The notes under the pieces are model-generated. The model had not been told where the DNA came from. It saw nothing but the letters and a program-made list of their open reading frames with translations, and searched no databases. Below are positions 35,687 to 47,600 of a stretch of DNA of 64,000 nt, one piece after another. Numbering within the stretch: position 1 is the stretch's first letter; every line of letters begins with the position of its first letter. The stretch covers positions 186,001-250,000 of the forward strand of contig SIJG01000105.1 of assembly GCA_023374025.1 (NCBI GenBank), read 5' to 3'. A program made the position numbers and the translations under genes. The DNA comes from Heterodera schachtii (taxonomy: Eukaryota; Nematoda; Chromadorea; Rhabditida; Heteroderidae).

Positions 35687-36944
35687 ATGGCAAAAGGAAA
35701 GGACAAAACATCCGAACCCTCGGGGGACAGTGACCCATTGGCAACGCGTAACCCGCACAAAACACCTTACCCAAGACAATTGCATTTGTCGTGCCATTTA
35801 TTCAAAATGGACAAATGATCAACTCACTTTCCCACTTTTTTCCACTTTTAGTCTCCTTATCCTCGAAAATTCCTTTCTGGACTAAACTCTGCCCCTTCTC
35901 CAAACAACAGCCGGAACAGCAGCAGTCTTCCCCCGTCGCAGAAGACACAATTCCGCCCCAGCAACAAAAAGAAGGTGCCGCAATGTCTGCCGAAGGAAAC
36001 GACGCACCGCCAGCCGCAGAGCAACCGCCACCAGCCGAAGCAGCACCAGCTGAAGCGGTCCCTGTCCAGGAGGCGGCGGCACCGCCAGTAGAAGCGGCGG
36101 CCGAAGCTGCACCAGCGGAAGCAGCGCCACCGGTAGAGGAGGCGGCACCGCCTGCTGAGGCGCCCGTTGAAGCGGCACCAGCGGAAGCAGCGCCACCGAT
36201 AGAGGAGGCGGCACCGCCTGCTGAGGCGCCCGTTGAAGCGGCACCAGCGGAAGCAGCGCCACCGACAGAGGAGGCGGCACCGCCTGCTGAGGCACCCGCT
36301 GAACCGGCACCACCAGTAGAAGAGCCAAAGGCAGCAGAGCCTGAGGTGAATTTTGTGGGAAAAGTTGGAATAACGCGCAATTTTAGGCACCCGTTTCGGA
36401 AGCTGTTCCAGCGCCAGAAGCGCCAGTGGAAGAAGCTGTTGCTGCCCCCATTGAAGTCGCGCCCGCAGAAGCAGAGCCCGTCTCTGCCCCGCCAGCTGAA
36501 GCAGTACCAGCCGAAGAAGCGCCGGCTGCTGAGGTCGCCCAGCTGAGTTTGGAGGAACAAGCGCCAGCTGCGGAAGCACCGGTCGCGGAAGAGGCGCCCG
36601 CCGCTGTCCCTGTCGAAGAAGCAGTGCCGCCCCCAGCCGAGGCTCCAGCGGCTGAATGCGCTCCACCAGCACCCGAAGCAACGCCAGCGGAAGCGCCCGC
36701 TGCCCCCGAGGAAACGCCGGCGGACGCCGTCCCCCCCGCGCCGGAAGCAGCCGGTAAGCATAAAACAAAAGAAAAAACCAAAAGCATAAACAATGGCAGA
36801 GCCTGCAGCAGAACAACCGCCCGCAGCTGAAGAGGCGCCCCCGGCGGAGGGCGCGCCGGGTGAGTCCCACAATCAGTCCCTTTTTGGCAAAACAAAACAA
36901 TTGCCCCTCTTTAAGCGGAGGCGTCCGATGTGCCCTCGGCTTAA
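35687..36944 (+). CDS. Ala/Pro/Glu-rich low-complexity repeat protein
   Basis: Proposed exons 35687-35729, 35942-36345, 36387-36753, 36800-36859, 36916-36944; 903 nt, 300 residues, phases consistent. The N-terminus MAKGKDKTSEPSG is polar, then PPQQQKEGAAMSAEGNDAPP leads into a long AP/E-rich region. Three near-identical 66-nt units encode variants of EEAAPPAEAPVEAAPAEAAP; further degenerate units follow, and the end is EASDVPSA. No signal peptide, no helix-forming core and no known domain. Such A/P/E repeats are likely disordered. The first two exons are the weakest part: an alternative start is the ATG of MSAEGNDAPP at 35983. The minus strand holds a 410-codon open frame here, a by-product of the repeat composition. 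AATAAA-like signal near 37240. Function unknown. Confidence 0.65.
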
Positions 36945-38044
36945 GCGAAAGGGGAAAAGCCGAACGCACCGATGGAAAGGGAGAAAAAGAAAAGCGGCGG
37001 AGAGGAGACAAATGCTTTACCTTTTCCTTGCTCAATTGTGTACAAATCCCTCCCCCTTTTCCCCATTTCGCTATTCCCCGACTCTCCAATTTCTTTTGGC
37101 TGTTAGCTTTTCCTTTCCGAGTGATCCTTCCGATGAATTCGCCGTGCCTTTTCTTCCGTCAATGACTCATCCCCAAAAGGCAATTAATTCATTAATTTTT
37201 CTTCTCCCTTAAATATATTTGTGCCAATTGAGGAGTTTAATAAATGTTGTGGTGTAATTGTAATTACTTTTGGTGCGGACCAATGGGAAGGCCATCGGCC
37301 AACAATAAAAAAACACAGAAAAGGGCTAAATTAAGCCTGAAGAAACCTTTTCGCTGGAAAATTACTGTACGAAGAGCCGGAAAAAATAAAAAAATTTGCT
37401 TTCTGAGACATCGTTCAACTAGAAGTAAACCAACTCATCCATAAACCCAACTCATCCATAAACCCAACTCATCCATGCATAAAAATGCCACGACTAAGAC
37501 CGCACAATCAAAAAAATGCCACGACGATGACTCGCAGTGTTATGGATGAGTTGGGTTTGGATGAATTGGGTATGGATGAGTTGGGGGTGACTCGTTCAAC
37601 TATTTCAATTTATGTGCCCTTAAATTAACACGCCAATAAATACAAAGTAATTGCCTTTTTTTTGTTTTTGAAAAATTCTTTTACAATGGTAATGGACTAA
37701 TCAGACCGTAACCAGAAAATTATATGGGGGGAGTGACATGACCAACTTTCCGATGGTCCTTTTTTTTGCTCTTCGCCCCAGACTTTTCTTTCAGTGATAT
37801 TTTCCAAAATAACAAAAGATTGCATTCACTTTTTGATTAAAATTTTGAAATTAAGTTTGATCTTTATGCAATTGCTCAATGACATCGATAATTATTGTCG
37901 GGACTCAGAAGCAATTTCAATTGCCACAAAAAGGAACAAATAATGCAAAAATGAATTAAAGTGAATGAATTAAACGGAAGATCTTAGCATCTTAACGGAA
38001 AATAATTAACAAAAAGTGATCATTCCCTAAGTTTCTGGGCTTAT
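36945..38044. other. Intergenic region with a small fold-back element
   Basis: Contains the 3' end of the A/P/E-rich gene and the 170-bp fold-back element at 37422-37591. AT-rich otherwise. No exon is seen. Confidence 0.55.
37422..37591. mobile_element. 170-bp fold-back element flanked by 11-bp direct repeats
   Basis: Left arm holds three copies of CCAACTCATCC spaced by ATAAA (37430-37474). The right arm (37542-37586) holds the reverse complement GGATGAGTTGG in tandem, with small changes. TCGTTCAACTA flanks both sides (37411-37421 and 37592-37602), as an insertion duplication would. No coding capacity. Confidence 0.65.
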
Positions 38045-39784
38045 TTATGCGTCGAAGGCGCTGTACACTTCGTTGGCCTGCATTTGGACACGAATGAAAG
38101 TGGCCCTTTTAGGCATTTCCTTCAGTTTTTGAGCGCCGATGTAAGTGCACGCGGAGCGAACTCCGCCCAAAAGGGACTTCACCGTCTCCCGAACATCACC
38201 TCTTCAAATTGTTATTTAACATTAGTATTCATTTGAAATCAAAACAGTCCCACCGGTAAGGGATTTCGACCGTTTTGCCTTCGCTGGCGCGGTACTCCGC
38301 CACAGTGCCGTGGTGTTTGAGCATTGCAGTGGCCGAAGACATTCCGTAGAAGGCTTTGAACTGAATTTTTAGTATAGTTGAGTCAATTAGTCGTAAAAAG
38401 CGATACTTTTTTCCCGTCCCTTTCAATGATTTTGCCGCCGCATTGGTCGTGGCCAGCGAATTGTCCGCCAATCTAAAGAATGGAAAACCAAACGTGTAGA
38501 AGAAGCGGCTCTCCCACCATAACGAAGTCAGCGCCGCCGCCAAAGGCCTTCGCAACATCGCCGGCACATGTTGTGCCACCGTCACTGATAATGTGCCCGT
38601 TGAGTCCTCAAATTGTCAATTTGGAATTCCCTCTCAATGTTTAAATGAGAAATTATTGTACCATGCGCTGCATCCGCACATTCCAAAACGGCGCTGAATT
38701 GGGGATAACCGACGCCAGTCTAAGACAAAAAAGGGCATTCCAGCAAATAGTCGGGCATGGTGCTGTTGGTTGGACCTGTTTACGCGTGGTGCACACACTG
38801 CCCGGCCCAATGCCAACTTTGACCACATCGGCACCCGACAGAATCAGCTGTTCCACCATTTCTTTAGTAACCTAAAAAAGCCATCATTTCTCGCAAAGTC
38901 CCGAATTGAATCCAATCAAAAGGGGGACAAAAAAATAACTTACAACGTTGCCAGCAAAAATTGTGGAGGTGCGGAATTCCTCCCGAACTTTGCGCACAAA
39001 GTCAACGAAAGTTTCAGAATAGCCTAAGTGGGAATGCTGATGAAAAATAAAATAAAACTAAAACCATTTGCTACGTCGAGACAAATGAATTTTATTTCGG
39101 GTACGGCGTCGCAAATAGCACGCATCTTGGTAAGGTCATCGGAACGCGACCCGGACGAAATGGCGATACTGTTGAGCACCTTTAATTTCCACATTAAATA
39201 AGGCAAAATCAGATTACAGGTTATCTAGCAATACCAGGAAAAATGACAATTTTTTTTGTAACACAAATTTAAAATGCATGTGAAATTTCCCCTTAAAATA
39301 AAATGTTTCACTGTACATTCGAATTGTTTCTGACGCGATTAGCAAATTCCTTCCATTCCTCAACACTGTAATGTTTGTGCACTAAAAATGAAGAAGACAA
39401 TGTTAAAAGTAAGGGGTCGAACCAGCAGTGAACAAATTGGATTGGCTGAGTGTTTCCGCCATCTCAAAAGTGCCAACTGTGTCCATATTCTATAAAAACA
39501 GCCCAAAACTGATAACATTGGAATGAGCAATCCCACCGATGCAATTATTGGAATTCCCGAGTAAGTCGCTTTCGAGTTCTTAAAAACAAACCTAAAAGGC
39601 TTAAATAAGAATTTAATTTTGCAGTATAACTAACTCTCTGTTCAAGTCAACTTCTGAACGACTGGAGAGCTGTGAACGTTTGGGCATTAGCAACTAAATG
39701 TATTTCATTGAAAAAAATGAATAGGTAAAATAAACTCACAACATCACGGAAGTCAAGCTTAATTCCATCCAAAATTTGGGGCAT
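38045..39784 (-). CDS. GMPR: GMP reductase
   Basis: Minus-strand multi-exon gene, ATG at 39784, stop at 38045. It converts GMP to IMP with NADPH and release of ammonia, in the cytosol, rebalancing purine nucleotides. Seen: start [16 protein letters not shown], then [39 protein letters not shown], the catalytic loop [15 protein letters not shown] with its cysteine, [77 protein letters not shown] and [20 protein letters not shown]. It lacks the CBS insert of IMP dehydrogenase, and the GMSS...AEYRASEGK segment is that of GMP reductase. Very short first exon (donor GTGAG). Divergent from MED19, with 787 bp between the start codons. Confidence 0.93.
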
Positions 39785-40571
39785 TTTAGGAAGAAAATAA
39801 GGGAATTCTTAAATATTTTCAAAATCGATTAAGATCGGCAGTCTCGATCCAATTTGAATCAGATATTCTCAAAAGGGTAATATGGTCACGGCGAAAAATA
39901 AATTTTGCTCACAATAAGCAAATTTTGCTTATTTCAGGAATTTGTAAATTTGCTTTGGCGCATTTAATTTCTATTTATTTTGGCATTTTGATATTTGTTT
40001 GCGTTGTTTGTTCTGCTTCAGTATGGGCCGTTCTAGGGATGTGTGCCGACAAGCTCTATTAGCCTGCAAAAGTTTAGAAAATTTCGTTATGCTTAAAAAA
40101 AGTTGGAGCCAAAAAAGTTGGAAAATTTGGTTTTTTAAATTCTTCTGACCATAACTTTTTTGAACCTTAATGAAATTTTTCAAAATTTGGCATGCTAATA
40201 GAAGGCACTTAGGGCTTTCGAATGATACCAACAATATTGGATTTGGTTGACAAAGAAAAAAGTTATAGCCAAAAAAATGCTGGCGCCCAAACGTGCCGGC
40301 GCCCAACTGACGGGTTCCGGTGCCGACACCCCTAAAAATTTCGACAATCAGAAGTCCGAATCCCGAGCCCAAAATTCGGAAATCAGCATCTCACACATCC
40401 CTGGAGCGGACTCATATTGGTGCTTATGCTTATTCCGGTTTTTGAGAATTAAAAAACTAAGATTTTTATCAATAATCATTATCATCTCACGCAAATTCAA
40501 ATTTAGATTAAAAGAATAAGGACGGAATTGGATATTTTGGAAAACATTTAACTCCGAAGTGTGCTGTCCTC
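39785..40571. other. Divergent promoter region between GMP reductase and MED19
   Basis: 787 bp. A decayed repeat is suggested between 40034 and 40333: TAGGGATGTGTGCCGAC at one side and TGCCGACACCCCTA at the other, roughly inverted, with no target duplication visible. Otherwise AT-rich without recognisable exons. Confidence 0.4.
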
Positions 40572-42166
40572 ATGGACCAACAACAAGCTGCTGCTGCTGC
40601 TGCTAGCGGGATTTCCTCTGGTTTTTTGCGCACTAAAATTTCGCTCAAAGGCAGTCAGTCTCAACTTTCGCTGGTGTCTCCTTTTTATGGAATGAAGCCC
40701 GAACTTCCCCGTAACTTTTGGGATAAAAAAATATAAATTTGCATTATGAGAGTATTTCCATCATACGCATTCATTCAAATGGTTCTTCTTTGCTTATTCT
40801 CCCACATCACTTTAGCTCAGAGTCAGTTGTTGGGAAGCGACGATCTCATCGCTCTTTTCGATCTCAGCGGTGCGTACAACCGCTACTGTGGTGTTAAGAA
40901 GCCGCGAGAAGACCTCGCCTCGTTTTTGCCGCATGTTTGTGCCGGTTCGCACATAAACAAAAAGGCGGATTCGCAATGGTTTGTTTATACATATCATATG
41001 CCTTGTTAATTCAGTTCCAAACATATTTCAGTTCTCTTCGGAAACTGATCGAAGACCCGCCAATAATGGGACGAGAAATAAACAATTTGAATGCCAGCCA
41101 AATGGTCGGATTTAAATTGACACCAGGTCAGTGCAAGAGTTGGTACAAGTGAATGAAGGCAATCTTTCGGAATTGCGGTCCCGAAAATTTTTTTTTTTTA
41201 AATTTGTAAGGCATTTTTCTAGGCTTAAAAAAATACGCTAACCGCCGAAATCTCGCCGGCCGAAATTAAAAAAAAATCAAACAAAAATTTTTCAAGGAAA
41301 AAATTCTTAGAAAATTCCAAAAAAAAAACTATTTGCTGTTTTTTTGAAAATTTTTCGAAAAACAGTAAAATTTCAAAAAAAATTGCTGAAAAATTTTCAA
41401 CATTTTTTCTTTAAATTTTCTTATAAAAAAAATTTTCTAAGAATTTTTTCCTTGAAAAATTTCTAAGGTTGAATTATTTTTTTTTTGAAATTTTTGCGGC
41501 GAGATTTCGGCTGGCGAGATTTTGGGGTGTACCCTTGATTTTTTTAAATCGATTTTCTGGGGCAAAAAAAATTTAAAAAAAAAATTTTTTCGGGACCGCA
41601 ATTCCGAAAGATTGCCTGAATGGGATGAATATACCAATTCGAATCTCCTTGACAACGGGAGTAAAGAAAACATCTCTCTTTTTGACTAAGATAACAAACA
41701 AATATGACACTGATTTTACCAAATGTTCTTTAGGCCCAATTCCCGACGCCAATCGCTTCTTCGATTTGCCGGAGCAACCGACGAGCAGCACCACCAGCAC
41801 AACGACGGCATTTCTGTCCCACTCAGCATCTGCGCCGCAATTTGAGTCCGAGGCCAAAACCACCGACGAACGCCGACAGCGAAAGCGTGTCAAACGGTCA
41901 TTGGACGAACTGACATTGGATGGTATGTACAATTATGATAATGAAAGACCATTGTTATGCTGTGAATTTGCCGAACAGAAGTCGAACGAAAAGCGAAGAA
42001 AGCAAAAAGCGGCGGAGCCGAAGAAAACGGAGGACGCGAAAAGGAGAAAAAGCGGAAGAAGGAGAAGAAGAAAAAGAAGAAGGACAGGGAAAAGCGAACG
42101 GAGGACGAAGGGACCAAACGAAGCGGCGGAGAGACAAAACGCGAGACGGTGATGCCCTTCTTCTGA
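40572..42166 (+). CDS. MED19: Mediator complex subunit 19
   Basis: Exons from ATG 40572: MDQQQAAAAAASGISSGFLR ... then SPFYGMKPELP (matching the family PFYLMRELP), then a second exon LLGSDDLIALFDLSGAYNRY followed by CGVKKPREDLASFLPHVC, a third with SLRKLIEDPPIMGREINNLN and FKLTPG, a fourth with PIPDANRFFDLPEQ, and a last exon starting at 41980 with the Lys-rich tail KKRKKEKKKKKKDREKR, stop at 42166. The order and the SLRxLIExPP core are those of MED19, a head/middle-interface subunit of Mediator linking transcription factors to RNA polymerase II in the nucleus. Phases agree across all junctions. Intron 3 (41128-41733) is largely filled by a 460-bp fold-back element. The polyalanine comes from a GCT repeat at 40587-40604. 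Confidence 0.9.
41158..41617. mobile_element. 460-bp fold-back element in MED19 intron 3
   Basis: The ends AGGCAATCTTTCGGAATTGC and GCAATTCCGAAAGATTGCCT are perfect inverted repeats extending about 40 bp, and the interior is itself largely self-complementary (for example AAATTTTTCAAGGAAAAAA against TTTTTTCCTTGAAAAATTT). GAATG occurs at both flanks (41152-41156 and 41618-41622), offset by one base. No coding capacity. Confidence 0.8.
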
Positions 42167-43373
42167 TTTTCCAATCGCATATTTTCGATGCTCATCAAAA
42201 AAGTTGGTCTCCATTTTATGGGAGTCAATTTACCAATAAAAAATCCCCCGGAAAATTGAGAATTCTTTCGTTAGAATGGTTAGACCCTTTCCGAAAGCAA
42301 AATTGTTTTTGTTTTCTGAACACACATCCCCATGTTTATTTGCAAATTCCTCCTATTTAAATCGGTACACCCAAAAATGTCGCCTTCCTTTATTTTCAAA
42401 TTGTTGACGGAATTAATTTAAATACGAATTAATGATTAGGGGGGGGGGGGGGTAGAAAGTTTGACAAATAGATGAGCGAATTTTGAATTCACAAGGGGGG
42501 AACAAATGACCCCCAAACATTGAGTACTTGCGAGGGCTAACACACAATTTAGTAATAATATTTGCTGTTTTCCTTTTCGACCATTGCAACCTCTTTATTT
42601 CGAATCGGTTCTTATTTTCGGAAACTTTCATTTTTCCAAAAATGGTGCGCTAACCACTACCAATCGCAGGCCTCCTCATGGCCGTGTGCTGGATATTTTT
42701 ATATAGGTAGAAGAGACCAACCCTACCTTTAGAAAGGATATGAAGCAACAAAAATGATTTTCATTTTATTTTGGCCATATTTTTCAACGGCAACGTTTCG
42801 GCGGCGAGTTTTCTCCTGGTGTTTTAAATTTATTTGGGTGCCCAGTTCCCTTCAGAAATCAGCTTGGTAAATATCTAATTATGCTAATATGCATTTTTCA
42901 TAGTTTAAATTGTAATTCATTTAGAATTTTCTGCCCTTTTCAGCCATATTAAATTTTTATTTTTGTTTCTTTTTGAATAAAGTCGATTTTATAGATTTTT
43001 CACTTTGTATTTTTCAGCAAAATACTTTTCACCCCACTTGTGAAATTCCTTTCTTATTAATTCTTCCGTTCTTTCCTTTTCTTTTTCATTTGGCCCATTA
43101 TTCCATCATTCTTCTCTTCCCTATGTTCTTTTTCTTCATGCTTTTGGGAAGGAGAGTAAATAAACTTCGATCTGTCCGTCCGTTGGGAAGTGGCGACATG
43201 TGAGCACCAATTGTTCGCTTTTCGTTGACGAAGGAAAGCTTTTTGTTTCCCCTCCGCCGACGGCGTTCCCATTGATCCGTTTGTGAGAGTCCTTTCACTT
43301 TCTGTGAGAAGCGTTAGCCATCACTTTTGAATTTAAATTGAAATTTCCATTTTTCTCCACCCATCCAATTCGA
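42167..43373. other. Intergenic region between MED19 and the 217-residue gene
   Basis: AT-rich sequence with a G run at 42440-42451. A T-rich block with an open frame at 42973-43200 shows no domain. No exon is called. Confidence 0.5.
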
Positions 43374-44407
43374 ATGGATTCGCTCAATCGTGAGGTGTCT
43401 TTTCTCATCCGCTGCCCCTCATTCGCTAATTAATAGATCAAAGATCGGGTGCGCGATTCGCATTGGCTCGGTTCGTACGGCGACAGTCCGCACGCGACAT
43501 TTAGCGACATTGTGATGAGAAGGTGACGAGAATTGCCGGACAGGCGAAGACCCCCCCCCCCCCCTATGATGTTTCCTCCAAATTTAAGTTTTGATGAGGT
43601 GAAAAAGTCCGGGAGAAATGCCAGTGCCTGTCGCTTCTATGACATGTGAGTAACGAGCATTTATCAGCGAACAAAAGAAGGGTTTAAATGCGGAAAAACC
43701 CTTCGAAGGTATCACCCGGAAATTGGCATTCTTCGCAAGTCGAAGAGTTACAGCGCATTGGCACCGACAAACGCAATGCGATTGAAGTAAAACAAAGGAA
43801 CATGGAAATGAAGGAAAAGTCCTCCAATGACAGGGACCGTTTGGTGGCACCCGACCTAAGACCTTTTCATCCGTACAAACCGAAGCGGAACGAATGGAAG
43901 ATGGAGCTGTCAGTCACATCGGGGCAGTTTCCCCACCCAAATGCCATTGCTTTTTAGTGAAAAATTGCACCATGGAACACATGCAAAACCGAACATTGCG
44001 CCGTCGCCGTTCCTCCCGCCATTGCCTCCCGTAAAAGGGACATTTTCTGGTTTTTCTTAGTTCGCGTCCCACAGACTTCGCGCCGTCCCTTCCAAGTGCC
44101 GGCCGATGCGACTCGTTTTGAGAATTTCTGTATGTATTGGGGAGGTCGGGCGCGTGGACTCGACTATTCGGAGCCATTTTTGTACGAACCGCAGAGAGAT
44201 AACTACAGCATTATGGAGGACAGACGGTACCATCGACTGTACTGGGCTCAGCATATGGTAGAACATGAAAAAAGCGCTGCCCTCCCAAATGTTCATTTCC
44301 TCGCTTCCTTAGATTCCCAGCCAACCGTCGGCACGGCATGGACGACAAATTATGCTGAGTGCTTATTGAAAGAATTGGAGGGAAAAACAATGATGCGCTA
44401 TGCGTAG
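43374..44407 (+). CDS. Unrecognised 217-residue cytosolic protein, six exons
   Basis: Exons 43374-43394, 43437-43522, 43589-43645, 43709-43786, 43834-43912, 44075-44407; 654 nt, phases consistent and every junction GT-AG. Visible segments: DSHWLGSYGDSPHATFSDIV, MYHPEIGILRKSKSYSALAP, VAPDLRPFHPYKPKRNEW, NFCMYWGGRARGLDYSEPFL, YHRLYWAQHMVEHEKSAALP, FLASLDSQPTVGTAWTTNYA. No signal peptide, transmembrane segment or repeat. The sequence is rich in aromatic residues and prolines in short conserved-looking motifs, which argues for a real protein. I do not recognise the family and give no function. The last acceptor (after CCCACAG at 44074) was chosen because it keeps phase. Confidence 0.68.
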
Positions 44408-44611
44408 ATAGAAGACACATCAAACACCAAGCACTAATTCCCCAATAACGGTCATTTTCTAAATGGGGCATTTACTCTTTTGTCCGAGGTGGGCAATTGC
44501 ACATGGACTGATTGTCCCGATTTATTCACTCACTTTTGTATATTTTTCTCTTTATACAAAATTAATTACAATAATTGCCCTCTTCTGGTCATTCTCGTGC
44601 TCCGTTGGTCG

Positions 44612-47600
44612 TCACTTTTTATTCCTCCGCTGCTTCTTCACCCCACTTCCATTTTCCTTGCTCAGTCCCAAAGTGCTGCTCTCCAACTCTTCCTTTGAAA
44701 CTGCTCCCGTCTCCACTTGTCGTTGTACCTTCGCCTGCGTGTCAAAGTGTGCCATCAAATCGTGCAGTTGCTCTTCCAACCCGGCAATTTCCTGGTATCA
44801 GAATAATAAAAAGTTGATACTCTTTTAGAGTTTGGGTTTTATTGACAAATTAATAGGCATTGGAAACATACATGCACAAGGGGTGTCTCAGCCCAAGGGC
44901 CATACGACGAACGATTGGGACAGGGGGGGGGAGGTGTCTCGGGCCCGATTTTTCATACGAAGGTCCAAATTTTTCTCCGGCGACGACCTTTTTTTTGCTA
45001 TTCAACCCACCTTTTTTTGCGGGGCCTTTTTTCCAAAAAACTTTTGGGGAAGGGGGACGGCGGGCGGTCCGGCGGTGCCGATAGGCGCTGCCGGGAAATT
45101 TTTTAAATTTTGTATTGATTTTGCTAAGGAAAATGTGCAAATTTTAAATTTTTTAAATTTCCAAGTGAATTGACAGTCTCTCCCCCCTCCCCTCGTTTCT
45201 CCACTTCTCAGACCTGTCTTCGGAGTCTCTCCAACTCCTCTTTTTGCTTGCCCAACAATTCCTTGTCCTTGCTGAGCAGTGAGTTCAGCTGTCGCTCCTC
45301 CTCCAATTCACGTTGTAAGTTCTGTGTCTTCTGCTGCATCTGTTGGCACTTCTTCTCCATTTGCTGTTTGGCTGTGCTCGTCGTGGCCAATTCTGTCCGC
45401 GCCTCGTCGCGTTCCGTCCGTACGGTGCACAGCTCCGCCTCGAGTGAGTTTAGCTACAGGAATAATGGAGGAGGAAAATAAGGGCATCAAAAAAAAAACA
45501 AATTTTTAAACTATTTGACTTATTGTTAGGAATTTAAATTATTATTTTTTACACTGACTTTCTTTTGGGTCAGTCTTCCGCTTTCGCTGAAACGTTGCTC
45601 CGTTTCCCGCAACTTCTCCTCGTAATGCATCCGCTGGTTCTCCAATTGGCTGGTCAACAAACACGTGTACTCCAATTGGATGGCACTGATTTTCTCCTCG
45701 TCCTTCTGAAATCCCTTCCAATCCCCCGAATATTCCCCCCTTTTTCACCTCCGTCGCGCCCCCCGCTCCGCCCCCGTCGTATTCGATCATTTTGCCGTCC
45801 GTTGCACTTTCAATCAGCCGATGAACGTAATTATCACCGGCGTAGTCCCACACTAATTTGCTGCCCACTTGGAGCGTAAAAATGTGCGATGTCTTTTCGT
45901 AATGCCCAAAAAATTTTGTGGGGAAATGCCTAAGAAAGTGTGGAGAAAACACTCACTGGTGGGCATGGGCCGCCTCATAACGCCCACAGCCGACATTCCC
46001 ACAAATCAAACACATCCAAAGGTCAGTGGTACGACCGCAATCTGTGCAAAAAGGGAACCATTTAAAACAAATGAAAATGTGCCGGAAAACACCCATTTGC
46101 TGCCATACAAAACAGTCAATGTCATTATTCGAGCAGTTTTTTCTGCTTTGGTTCGTACGTACCGAAACATTTCTGATCCGGGACCAGTTCTGGAGTTTGT
46201 GTATAACGACAAATTGGACACCTTTAAAAGGAATTATTTAAATTTTCGTTTTTGTCCGCCGATCTTTACGTGGTGTCTGCCCATTGGCCAATGCATTCCG
46301 CATGAAATGAGTGATTACTGAAAGTCTAATGTCATCAATTACGAATGATAATGGCCAAACCAAAGGATGGTGAACACATTGTTTTCCTCCATCCGCTCCA
46401 AACAAACCGAACAAATCGGTGGCTCAGATTGCATTTGGTCTGCCAAAAGGCCCCCAATGTTTGCAGCTTCTTCTTCCTGCAAATGCGTCATTTTGTAAAT
46501 TTTTGGTTGAGACCTACATTTTTTGGAGTATTTCATAAACAGCATGCCCTTATAAATAACTCCAAAACACAGCCGAGACATAACACAGCCGGAAATAAAT
46601 TTTCAAATTTTATTGTTAGAACTTTTTCTTGAAAAATTTCTTAATTTGATAAAATTTTTTAGAAATTTATTCCCGGTGTGTGTTTTGTCCTGTCCCCCCC
46701 CCCACCTCTCATCGTCGTAAGGGAGGGGCGGGGGGGGGGGGGGGGGGGAACAGGACAAAACATAGCCGGGAATAAATTTCTAAAAAATTTATCAAATTAA
46801 GAAATTTTTCAAGAAGAAAGTGCTTACAATTAGAAGATCGAGGAATCTCGCGAAAGATTTGATAAACATCCAAATTTTTATTAGAAAATGCCTTTTTGAC
46901 TGTGCCTTTCGGCAACACAGGCCTCAGAATTTGATTACAAAAAGTAGGTAATTTTTGGTTAAAAATCGTCCATGGAGATAAAGCGAAAAATGGACCATCA
47001 TAAAAATCGGGCCTGACCCACCCCACCCCCTGGGCAAACCGTACGTCGTACGAAGGTCACACAGGCCGACCCCTGCACATTATGGTGCTTTCTTTGCCCA
47101 TAATAATTTTACAAAAAAAGTTTTTTTTTTTTTTATTATAAAATTCTCACTGTCTCTATTGTGTCCACAAAACGCAGTTGGCATTTCTCCGGTTCAATGG
47201 AATTGAATTCGATGTCATTGTATTGGCCATGGAATGAAAAGGCTGCTGCTGCACTTTTGAATTTTATAGTCGCCATGTATCTACAATTTTTATGTTGTTT
47301 TAGATTTCTTTTTTGACAAAGTTTTAATATGTTTTCAGAAACAATTTAAAAAGAAACTTTTAAATTCTTTAACCTTTTCCGTAAAAATTGGTTAAAAAAT
47401 ACAATAACAAATAGATTTTGCTTATTTCTATTACTTTTTTTCTGAAAATGGTTTTTTAAGGTTTTGTACCGTGAAATTTAAACATTGTTAATTCTGAAGT
47501 TAAAAAACATTGCCTACTTATTTGGCGTATCGTCTCGGATTATTTTCATCAGTGCAATTTCTGGTGCCATTGGTCGTACAAAATTAACCAATTCTCTGCA

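Noticed and set aside
35857..37089. 410-codon minus-strand open frame (Arg/Leu-rich)
   Set aside because: It is the complement of the GCN/CCN/GAN repeats of the plus-strand A/P/E-rich gene, crosses that gene's introns, and has no domain.
42640..42720. Minus-strand TAGTGGTTAGCGCACC resembling a tRNA D-arm
   Set aside because: No box B, anticodon stem or terminator follows; the box A consensus is not met.
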